Source of the DNA: Blautia sp.
Lineage (GTDB): Bacteria > Bacillota > Clostridia > Lachnospirales > Lachnospiraceae
Direction of reading: 5' to 3'
DNA length: 34,028 bases
NCBI GenBank assembly: GCA_017459635.1
Contig: JAFUCO010000013.1
Coordinates: 1 to 34,028, forward strand
Part shown: positions 15,186 through 22,730 of the stretch, in pieces
Position numbering within the stretch: the stretch's first letter is position 1
Layout of the letters: the number at the start of each line of letters is the position of its first letter
Notes under the pieces: model-generated
Seen by the model: the letters and a program-made list of their open reading frames with translations, nothing else
Database searches by the model: none
What the model was told of the DNA's origin: nothing
Program-made: the position numbers and the translations under genes

Positions 15186-17924
15186 ATGGCAGATAATCAA
15201 GGCAGAAACAGGCGTATATCCTCGGGAGGTACAGGACTTCATAAAAGAGGATCCGGACTCAATACCGGACCGGTCGGCAGGACTGACGGGTATTCAGGCC
15301 GTACAGGCAGCAGCTCTTCAGGCAGCGGACGTCCATCCGGCACTGGACATCCGTCCGGCGGTGGCGGCAGACGTTCTTCTGGCGGCGGCGGAATGAATCC
15401 GATCACTCTCATCATCGTGGTCGTTATCGCTCTTCTCGGCGGAGGCGGCGGACTTGGCGCTCTTCTTGGCGGAGGCTCCGGCAGCAGCTCTTCAGGCAGC
15501 TCCGGAAGTTCTTCTTATACATCCACCCAGCATACAGGCGGAAGTTCTTCAGGCACACATACCTCCTCGCAGTATTCCGGCAGCGGTTCCTACGGACAGT
15601 CAACATATGGAGGCTCCTCCGGAAGTTCTTCCCTGTACGGCAATTACAGCAGTTCCGGTACAGGCGGCGGTCTCCAGGGGCTTCTGAACGCTCTTGGCTC
15701 AAGCAGCCAGCAGACTCTGACCGGAACATACTCAAACTGGGAAGAAGGCAGCAACACCGGTACGCTTAATACAGCAACAGCGCCGGAAGCTTCCGGAAAA
15801 TTCACAAAGCTTAAAGGAAACGGCAAAGATACAGTTACTATCATGATCTACATGTGCGGGACTGATCTTGAGTCCAAAAGCTCGATGGCAACCTCCGACA
15901 TCGTAGAGATGTCAAAGGCGACCTTATCCGATAAGGTAAATGTGATACTTTATACCGGCGGCTGCACCAAATGGAAAAACAATATCATCAGTTCCAGCAC
16001 CAACCAGATCTATCAGGTAAAGAACGGCGGTCTCCAGTGTCTTGTATCAAATGACGGTGACCGTACAATGACCGACCCTGAAACACTTACCCGTTTTATC
16101 AAGTGGTGCGCCAAGAACTTCCCGGCAAACCGCAACGAGCTGATCATGTGGGATCATGGCGGCGGCTCAGTAAGCGGCTACGGTTATGACCAGAAACACG
16201 CAAGAGCAGGTTCCATGAGCCTTCCGCAGATCAAGAGCGCCATAAAGAATTCGGGACAGACCTTTGATTTCATAGGTTTTGACGCCTGCCTGATGGCAAC
16301 TGCCGAAACCGCGCTGGCTGTATCCGATTCCGCAGACTATCTGCTTGCTTCCGAGGAGACCGAGCCCGGAACAGGCTGGTATTACACCAACTGGCTCACC
16401 TCACTTTCATCCAACACTTCTATGCCGACTACGGAACTCGGCAAGAAGATAATCGATGATTTTGTCGATGTCAGCGCGCGTCAGTGCAGGGGACAGTCCA
16501 CCACGCTTTCGCTGGTCGATCTTTCCGAACTGAAAAATACCTTCCCGGACAGCTTCTCCGAGTTCGCGGACGGCCTTAATGATCTGCTTGACAGCAAGAA
16601 TTACACAGCGATTGCAACTGCCCGTAAGAAAACCAGAGAGTTTGCCCGCACATCACGCATCAATCAGTACGACCTGGTTCACCTTGCCAAAAACCTCGGG
16701 ACAGATGAAGCCCGGCAGCTGGCTGATACCTGCCTGAGCGCGATCAAATACAACCGCACCAGCTCCGATATGACAAACTCCTACGGCCTTGCAGTCTATT
16801 TCCCAAGCCAGAGCAAATATACCGATTCAATGACAGCAACCTACAAAGCCCTTGAACTCAGCAGCAGCTATGCAAACAGCTTCAGAAAGATCGCTGCAGT
16901 TCAGGATGCAGGGCAGGCCGTGTCAGGCGGCGGAACACTGAGCGACCTCTTTGGAAGTCTCACCGGTTCATCTTCCTCAGGCGGCAGCATCAGCGACCTC
17001 CTGGGTGGTTCAGGCGGCTATTCTTCCTCTGGCGGCGGCTTAAGCGACCTGTTAGGCGGCTCTGGCGGTTACTATTCTTCAGGCGGCGGCTTAAGCGACC
17101 TGTTCGGAAGCTCAGGCGGTTACTCTTCAGGCAGCAGCCTGTTCGGCAGCAGCAGTTCTTCCGACGACATGATGATGGATATGCTCGGAGCACTGTTCTC
17201 GGGGCGTTCACTCAACACTGATCATACTACTGAGTATATTGATGAAAGCGGATATACCGAAGAAGATCTTTCCGAGATGCTCAGCGGAAACGTATTCAAC
17301 GGCTACAGCCTTAAATGGACGCAGCAGGACGGCCGCTTCACAATGCAGCTCCCGATGCCGCAGTGGAGCCTCGTAGATCATCTGGAGCGCAATGTATTTT
17401 ATGACGATGGCGAGGGATACATAGACCTTGGGCTTGACAATTCCTACACTATATCCGATGACGGAACTCTTACAGCCCAGGCTGACAGATACTGGATCTC
17501 CATTGACGGACATCCTGTCGCCTATTATCACATCACCTCGTCAGTCACGGATGAAGGCACCGTTAGCATCGGCCGTGTCCCCTGTTACCTGAACGATGAC
17601 CGCTGCAACCTTATACTGATATTTGACGCCGAGAATCCTTATGGATATGTGGCAGGCGCATCGTTTGATTACATCAACGGCGAGACAGACACGATCCCGA
17701 AATCCATGACCTCACTAAAAGACGGCGATGTGATCGATTTTGTCTGCGACTACTACAATTATGACCAGGAATATGACAACACCTATCTTCTTGACCAGAT
17801 GGTAGTGGACGGCGAACCCGAAATCACCGACACCTACATAGGCGATGACCCCTGCTTCGTCACATACCTCTTCACAGATATTTACGGCAGAGAATACTGG
17901 AGCGATCCGGTATGGCTCTCATGA
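15186..17924 (+). CDS. Clostripain-family (C11) cysteine peptidase with Ser/Gly-rich linkers
   Basis: This is a predicted surface or secreted cysteine peptidase of the C11 family, which cuts after Arg or Lys. The start at 15186 has AGGAGGG nine bases upstream and gives 912 residues. A basic Ser/Gly-rich start is followed by one membrane segment (NPITLIIVVVIALLGG, about 75-90), a long Ser/Gly/Tyr linker, and the peptidase domain (about 200-560). That domain has the catalytic dyad His324 (WDHGGG) and Cys368 (FDACLM). A second low-complexity block of repeated SDLLGGSGGY-type units (about 580-660) precedes an acidic beta-rich C-terminal region of about 240 residues with no family I recognise. The N-terminus looks like an uncleaved type II signal anchor. 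It is monocistronic. Confidence 0.88.
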   Translation: MADNQGRNRRISSGGTGLHKRGSGLNTGPVGRTDGYSGRTGSSSSGSGRPSGTGHPSGGGGRRSSGGGGMNPITLIIVVVIALLGGGGGLGALLGGGSGSSSSGSSGSSSYTSTQHTGGSSSGTHTSSQYSGSGSYGQSTYGGSSGSSSLYGNYSSSGTGGGLQGLLNALGSSSQQTLTGTYSNWEEGSNTGTLNTATAPEASGKFTKLKGNGKDTVTIMIYMCGTDLESKSSMATSDIVEMSKATLSDKVNVILYTGGCTKWKNNIISSSTNQIYQVKNGGLQCLVSNDGDRTMTDPETLTRFIKWCAKNFPANRNELIMWDHGGGSVSGYGYDQKHARAGSMSLPQIKSAIKNSGQTFDFIGFDACLMATAETALAVSDSADYLLASEETEPGTGWYYTNWLTSLSSNTSMPTTELGKKIIDDFVDVSARQCRGQSTTLSLVDLSELKNTFPDSFSEFADGLNDLLDSKNYTAIATARKKTREFARTSRINQYDLVHLAKNLGTDEARQLADTCLSAIKYNRTSSDMTNSYGLAVYFPSQSKYTDSMTATYKALELSSSYANSFRKIAAVQDAGQAVSGGGTLSDLFGSLTGSSSSGGSISDLLGGSGGYSSSGGGLSDLLGGSGGYYSSGGGLSDLFGSSGGYSSGSSLFGSSSSSDDMMMDMLGALFSGRSLNTDHTTEYIDESGYTEEDLSEMLSGNVFNGYSLKWTQQDGRFTMQLPMPQWSLVDHLERNVFYDDGEGYIDLGLDNSYTISDDGTLTAQADRYWISIDGHPVAYYHITSSVTDEGTVSIGRVPCYLNDDRCNLILIFDAENPYGYVAGASFDYINGETDTIPKSMTSLKDGDVIDFVCDYYNYDQEYDNTYLLDQMVVDGEPEITDTYIGDDPCFVTYLFTDIYGREYWSDPVWLS

Positions 17925-18104
17925 ACAGACTGTCAACGGCTTCGCAATAAGGGGCCGGGGCAAGAGTAATAACCACAAACAGTTTCGTAGTTGTTCAGTA
18001 TCGCACATATCAGAGACACAAACAGTTGCAGGGTAATGCAAAGACCTGTCCTCGACAGTACCTTACGACTCAACTGGACAATTGCAGGGAAGGACAATTA
18101 AGAC

Positions 18105-19583
18105 ATGAAAATTGGATTTGACAATGAGAAATACCTGAAAATGCAGTCCGAACACATTCGCGAGCGCATCGGGAAGTTCGGGAACAAGCTTTACCTTGAA
18201 TTTGGCGGAAAACTATTTGACGATTATCACGCTTCTCGCGTTCTTCCCGGTTTTCAGCCCGACAGCAAACTGCGAATGCTTATGCAGCTTTCAGACCAGG
18301 CAGAGATAGTTATCGTGGTCAGCGCAGCCGACATTGATAAAAACAAGCTGCGCGGGGATCTTGGTATCAGCTATGGCATGGATGTTCTCAGGCTCAGAAA
18401 AGAATTTATGGACAGAGGCCTGTATGTAGGAAGTGTCTGCATCACCCAGTATACCGGTCAGGAAAGCGCCGACACCTTCCGCAAATACCTCGAAAAAATG
18501 GGCATACGCGTTTATATTCATTACGTCATTCCCGGCTATCCTCACAACACACGTCTTATCGTGAGCGATGAAGGCTACGGAAAAAATGAATACATTGAAA
18601 CCTCAAGGCCTCTGGTTGTTGTTACTGCTCCCGGACCCGGAAGCGGCAAAATGGCCACCTGCCTCTCGCAGGTTTACCATGAATACAAGCGCGGGACAGC
18701 TGCAGGCTATGCCAAATTTGAAACCTTCCCTATCTGGAACATTCCTCTGAAGCACCCGGTAAACCTCGCGTACGAGGCTGCAACCGCCGACCTTAACGAT
18801 GTAAACATGATCGACCCGTTCCATCTGGAAGCCTACGGTGAGACCACTGTCAACTACAACAGAGATGTCGAGATCTTCCCGGTCCTGCAGACAATGTTCG
18901 AAAAGATCATCGGTGAATGCCCCTATAAATCTCCCACAGATATGGGAGTTAATATGGCGGGCAACTGCATTATTGACGATGAGGTCTGCCGCGAAGCCTC
19001 CCGTCAGGAAATAATAAGAAGATACTACAAGAGCATGGATGCCCTCGCAGCCGGCACCGGCAAGGAAGAAGAAGCCTACAAGCTTGAGCTCCTGCTTCAG
19101 CAGGCGCATGCATCCGTTTCAGACCGCGCCGTGGTTCCCGCCGCAATGGCACTCGAAGAAAAGACCGGTGCCCCCGCCGCCGCTCTCGAACTGCCTGACG
19201 GCCGTATAGTGACAGGAAAAACCTCAGATCTCCTTGGTGCATCCTCAGCCCTTCTTCTGAACGCACTTAAAGAGCTCGGCGGTGTCCCCCACAGGAACAA
19301 AGTCATTTCTCCGGATGCACTGCGCCCGATACAGACTCTCAAAACCAAGTATCTCGGCAGCCAGAATCCAAGGCTTCACACCGACGAAACCCTGATAGCA
19401 CTCTCGATAAGCGCCGCCGACAACCCCGAAGCCCAGCAGGCCCTGAGCCAGATCCCCCTCCTCAAAGGCTGCCAGGCCCACACCTCCGTCCTCCTCTCCG
19501 ACGTGGACGTACAGGGATTCAGAAGGCTCGGAATAGAGCTGACATGCGAACCCAAGTTCGAGAAAGAAAGAAAATATGCCTGA
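18105..19583 (+). CDS. DUF1846 (UPF0371) family protein
   Basis: This 492-residue protein matches the DUF1846 family from its first residues (MKIGFDNEKYLKMQSEHIRE), with a P-loop-like APGPGSGKMATCLSQ stretch (about 174-188) and the late PTDMGVNMAGNCIIDDE segment. Structures of the family show a nucleotide-binding fold, but the role is unknown as far as I recall. GGAAGGAC lies 10-15 bases before the ATG. It stands alone between the peptidase gene and a bidirectional terminator. The 180 bases before it (17925-18104) contain a short repeat, ACAAACAGTT, twice and no clear promoter. Confidence 0.9.
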   Translation: MKIGFDNEKYLKMQSEHIRERIGKFGNKLYLEFGGKLFDDYHASRVLPGFQPDSKLRMLMQLSDQAEIVIVVSAADIDKNKLRGDLGISYGMDVLRLRKEFMDRGLYVGSVCITQYTGQESADTFRKYLEKMGIRVYIHYVIPGYPHNTRLIVSDEGYGKNEYIETSRPLVVVTAPGPGSGKMATCLSQVYHEYKRGTAAGYAKFETFPIWNIPLKHPVNLAYEAATADLNDVNMIDPFHLEAYGETTVNYNRDVEIFPVLQTMFEKIIGECPYKSPTDMGVNMAGNCIIDDEVCREASRQEIIRRYYKSMDALAAGTGKEEEAYKLELLLQQAHASVSDRAVVPAAMALEEKTGAPAAALELPDGRIVTGKTSDLLGASSALLLNALKELGGVPHRNKVISPDALRPIQTLKTKYLGSQNPRLHTDETLIALSISAADNPEAQQALSQIPLLKGCQAHTSVLLSDVDVQGFRRLGIELTCEPKFEKERKYA

Positions 19584-19588
19584 AAGCA

Positions 19589-19636
19589 AAAACAGTGGCT
19601 TTGGACAACGATAAAGTTGTCCAAAGCCACTGTTTT
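19589..19636. terminator. Bidirectional terminator between DUF1846 gene and galE
   Basis: A 21-bp perfect stem (19589-19609 with 19616-19636) has a 6-base loop, GATAAA. Runs of A on the left and T on the right give a T-tract in both directions. It directly follows the DUF1846 stop and abuts the galE stop, so it serves the convergent pair. Confidence 0.93.
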
Positions 19637-19637
19637 A

Positions 19638-20654
19638 TCATCCTTCAAAGCCATTCGGATTATTCGACTGCCAGTTCCAGGAGTCGGCGCACATTTCGAG
19701 GATTCCGTTTTCGGCTTCCCAGCCGAGTTCTTCTTTGGCTTTTGTTGCGTTTGCGTAGCATTCTGCTATGTCGCCGGGGCGGCGGGGTTTTATTGTGTAG
19801 GGTATCTTTACGCCGGTGGCTTTTTCGAAGTTCTGGACTATCTGCAGTACGCTGTAGCCCTGGCCGGTTCCGAGGTTGTAGATGTTGAGGCCTGAGTTAT
19901 CCTGCAGTTTTTTGAGGGCTTTTACGTGTCCTTTTGCAAGGTCTACTACGTGGATATAGTCTCTTACTCCGGTTCCGTCGGGTGTATCGTAATCGTTTCC
20001 GAATACTCCCAGCTCGGGCAGCTTGCCTACGGCAACCTGGGTTATAAAGGGCATCAGGTTGTTCGGAATTCCGTTCGGATTTTCTCCTATCAGGCCGCTC
20101 TTATGTGCTCCTATCGGGTTAAAGTAGCGAAGGAGGACAACATTCCACTCCGGGTCGGCCTTCTGGATATCCGACAGTATCTGTTCCAGCATGGATTTGG
20201 TCCAGCCGTAGGGATTTGTGCACGGTCCCTTCGGGCATTCTTCTGTGATAGGAACAAAAGCAGGATCTCCGTATACGGTTGCAGATGAAGAAAAGATGAT
20301 GTTCTTCGCGTTGTGCTTTCGCATAACATCCACAAGGATGAGTGTTCCGGATATATTATTCTCATAGTATTCCCAGGGCTTCCTTACAGACTCTCCAACG
20401 GCCTTAAGGCCTGCGAAATGGATGCATGAATCGATATCTTCTTTTGCAAATATCTCTTCCAGTGCTTCTCTGTCACGAATGTCCGCCTTATAAAACGGAA
20501 CCTTTTTTCCCGTTATCTGCTCTACCCTTTCCAGGCATTTCGGACTTGAGTTGGAAAGGTTGTCGAGCACTACAACATCATAGCCCGCATTCTGCAGTTC
20601 AATTACGGTATGGCTTCCGATAAAGCCTGCACCGCCGGTCACAAGAATTGCCAT
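19638..20654 (-). CDS. galE: UDP-glucose 4-epimerase
   Basis: GalE interconverts UDP-glucose and UDP-galactose using bound NAD, in galactose use and envelope polysaccharide supply. The Rossmann motif [10 protein letters not shown] is at residues 7-16. [11 protein letters not shown] provides the catalytic Ser/Thr, and [10 protein letters not shown] contains the Tyr-x-x-x-Lys pair. Length 338 is typical. CAGGAGGAATTAAAC precedes the start. It follows a sugar nucleotidyltransferase gene on the same strand, but 148 bases with three repeated dyads lie between, suggesting its own regulation. Confidence 0.95.
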   Translation of the reverse strand: MAILVTGGAGFIGSHTVIELQNAGYDVVVLDNLSNSSPKCLERVEQITGKKVPFYKADIRDREALEEIFAKEDIDSCIHFAGLKAVGESVRKPWEYYENNISGTLILVDVMRKHNAKNIIFSSSATVYGDPAFVPITEECPKGPCTNPYGWTKSMLEQILSDIQKADPEWNVVLLRYFNPIGAHKSGLIGENPNGIPNNLMPFITQVAVGKLPELGVFGNDYDTPDGTGVRDYIHVVDLAKGHVKALKKLQDNSGLNIYNLGTGQGYSVLQIVQNFEKATGVKIPYTIKPRRPGDIAECYANATKAKEELGWEAENGILEMCADSWNWQSNNPNGFEG

Positions 20655-20686
20655 GTTTAATTCCTCCTGTTACTTTTAAGGTTATC

Positions 20687-20788
20687 AAATAAATTGAGGC
20701 GATTTCGACAGTTGCTGAAACTTCATATCTGTGTGCTTCAATCAGTTACTGAAAACATTTATTGGTACGCTTCTATCAGTTCCTGAAA
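20687..20788. promoter_or_regulatory. Three dyad sites in exact 34-base phase upstream of galE
   Basis: Repeated cores TTCGACAGTTGCTGAAA, TTCAATCAGTTACTGAAA and TTCTATCAGTTCCTGAAA end at 20720, 20754 and 20788, exactly 34 bases apart. Each contains an inverted repeat TCAG-NNN-CTGA (ACAG in the first). The outer parts of the 34-base units are not conserved, which favours spaced binding sites over a plain tandem duplication. The protein that would bind is unknown. Confidence 0.55.
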
Positions 20789-20802
20789 GTTACTAAACGC
20801 GG

Positions 20803-21720
20803 TCACTCCCACAGCTTCTGAGGATAAACGCCTTCATCCTTAAGCTTCTGGAGAGCCTGTGTTACCATGGGTTTGTCTTCTTTGTAGGTTACTCCGTACC
20901 ATTTGTCATCTGATGTCATTACTTTTACTGAAGCCTTGCCTTCGGAAAGCAGTTCGTCGACTACAAAGGGCAGAAAGTATTCGCATTTAAGCGGGTTTTC
21001 AGCAAGCCCTTTTTTAAGGAAAAGCGGAAATCTTTCGTTCAGCGCTTCCAGCATTGATGAGGAAAAGCCCCACATATTCATGGAGACCGTCACATCCGGA
21101 GACAGCTCTATCCAGGTTTTTCCGTTGTCCTCTGTATCTGCTGCGCCTTCTCCCCGGCGTTCGATGTGTGTATGCTCCTTGATAGCAGTCAGCATTCCGT
21201 TCTGGTCGATACTGCAGACTCCTCGTGACACATGTCCATTGTCGGTCAGTGTGTTGCCAAGGCGGAAGCCGGTCATCATGAATTCTCCCGGGGCATCTCC
21301 GTGCTCCGCAAGGAAATCATAGGCCATTTTGAATGCATTTACCCCATAATAATCATCTGCGTTGATAACAACAAACGGACCATCGATAAGCCGTTCGGCA
21401 GAGAGAACCGCGTGTCCGGTTCCCCAGGGTTTTACACGGCCTTCAGGCACCTCAAAGCCTTCAGGTATATTGTCAAGCTCCTGAAACGCATATTTCACGT
21501 TGATGAAGCTGCTGAGCCTGTCCCCAATAACACTTCTGAAATCCGACTCATTTTCCCTCTTGATGATAAAGATTACATCCTGAAAGCCTGCGCGGACAGC
21601 ATCATATACCGAAAAATCCATTATGATGTGTCCATCGTTATCCATTGGATCCATCTGTTTAAGTCCGCCGTATCTGCTTCCCATGCCTGCGGCCATCACA
21701 CATAGTACCGGCCTTTTCAT
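20803..21720 (-). CDS. Sugar-phosphate nucleotidyltransferase family protein
   Basis: This is a nucleotidyltransferase fold protein that would activate a sugar phosphate with an NTP. The N-terminal CVMAAGMGSRYGGLKQMDPM carries the GxGxR nucleotide signature, and VINADDYYG carries the metal-binding Asp pair. The start at 21720 is supported by GGAGGAG upstream and gives 305 residues; the frame is open to 21915 but that extension looks non-coding. The downstream galE suggests UDP-sugar metabolism. It is not a canonical GalU, and the substrate cannot be named from the sequence. Confidence 0.82.
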   Translation of the reverse strand: MKRPVLCVMAAGMGSRYGGLKQMDPMDNDGHIIMDFSVYDAVRAGFQDVIFIIKRENESDFRSVIGDRLSSFINVKYAFQELDNIPEGFEVPEGRVKPWGTGHAVLSAERLIDGPFVVINADDYYGVNAFKMAYDFLAEHGDAPGEFMMTGFRLGNTLTDNGHVSRGVCSIDQNGMLTAIKEHTHIERRGEGAADTEDNGKTWIELSPDVTVSMNMWGFSSSMLEALNERFPLFLKKGLAENPLKCEYFLPFVVDELLSEGKASVKVMTSDDKWYGVTYKEDKPMVTQALQKLKDEGVYPQKLWE

Positions 21721-21936
21721 ATTAGCTTCACTCCTCCGATTATTTTCTGCAAGATATGTTCCGGCTATTCGCCTGGATATTCTGATTCTCTGATAGTCTG
21801 ATTCTCTGATTTTTGCCTGGATCCGGTTTTTTATGTACAGTTCCTTCAGCTCAGGCAAACCAGCCTTTTTCAGCATTCTGCTCCGGATCCTTAATAAAAG
21901 TGTACCACATCCCATTGTTTAAGACAATGTCTATGA

Positions 21937-22437
21937 TCAGAATTCGCGTATATCTTCATCCTCCGAATCGCTCTTTTCGATGGAGCGTATCACCAGATAA
22001 TAGCTGTATCCGTCGTTTACACGAACCTGTACTCTGTCTCCAACTTTGCTGCCCTTCAGTGCCATTCCTATCGGTGATTCAATACTCACACGGTTTTCCA
22101 TTGAGTTTCCGCGGATTGAGGTAACAAGCTTGTATTTTTCCACCTCGTCATCCTCTTCGAAATACACTTCCACGGTATCGTTGAGTCCCACTTCATCAGA
22201 ATCTGACTCCTCTGAGATAACTGTCGCGTTTTTCAGCATGTTTTTAAGGTATTTGATGCGGCTCTCGTTCTGGTTTTTATATCTCTTGGCAGCATAATAC
22301 TCAAAATTTTCGCTCAGGTCGCCCTGGGCTCTCGCTTCCTTTACAGCCTCTATCGCTTCCTGCCTGATCACCAGAGTGCGGTGTTCTATCTCCTGTTCAA
22401 TTTTTTCTACATCCTTCTTTGTTAATTTTTCTCCCAT
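21937..22437 (-). CDS. greA: Transcription elongation factor GreA-type
   Basis: Gre factors stimulate RNA polymerase to cleave backtracked transcripts. The N-terminal coiled coil carries the catalytic acidic tip GDLSENFEYY (about residues 39-48), and the C-terminal FKBP-like domain has SIESPIGMALKGSKVGD. The 166-residue length is slightly longer than usual because of an acidic tail (KSDSEDEDIREF). CTGGAGAGGCAGG precedes the ATG. It lies downstream of the translational GTPase gene on the same strand, across a tandem repeat block. Confidence 0.9.
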   Translation of the reverse strand: MGEKLTKKDVEKIEQEIEHRTLVIRQEAIEAVKEARAQGDLSENFEYYAAKRYKNQNESRIKYLKNMLKNATVISEESDSDEVGLNDTVEVYFEEDDEVEKYKLVTSIRGNSMENRVSIESPIGMALKGSKVGDRVQVRVNDGYSYYLVIRSIEKSDSEDEDIREF

Positions 22438-22466
22438 TTCCTGCCTCTCCAGTCCGGACCATCACT

Positions 22467-22706
22467 ACTGTATTTTATTCGCAACACAACTGTGAACGAA
22501 ATTCGGGTATCACCCGGAATTCCCGCAAATCAACACTGCATTTTATTCATGGCTTAGTCGCAGACGAAATTCGGGCATCATCCCGAATTTCCGCAAATCC
22601 ACCACTGCATTTTATTCATGGCTCAGTCGCGGACGGAATTCGGATGTCATCCCGAATTTCCGCATATTCACTGCTTCGTTTTATTCGCATACCAGCTGTG
22701 AATAAC
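22467..22706. repeat. Tandem repeat, three units of about 66-69 bases plus a partial
   Basis: Units start at 22467, 22535, 22604 and 22670 (partial), each beginning ACTG(C/T)NTTTTATTC. Each full unit contains a hairpin such as AAATTCGGGCATCATCCCGAATTT. The segment TTCATGGCTCAGTCGC resembles TTCACGGCCCAGCCGC of the dispersed palindromic element, and the block ends GTGAATAAC as that element does. It fills the gap between greA and the GTPase gene. Confidence 0.8.
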
Positions 22707-22730
22707 TTAGTGAGATTCCTGCATACAGCT

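Noticed and set aside
17925-18104. Riboswitch or leader element before the DUF1846 gene
   Set aside because: Only a twice-repeated ACAAACAGTT and no stable stem or terminator/antiterminator pair are visible.
22467-22706. CRISPR-like array
   Set aside because: Repeats of about 66-69 bases are directly adjacent without unique spacers of constant length, and no cas genes are present.
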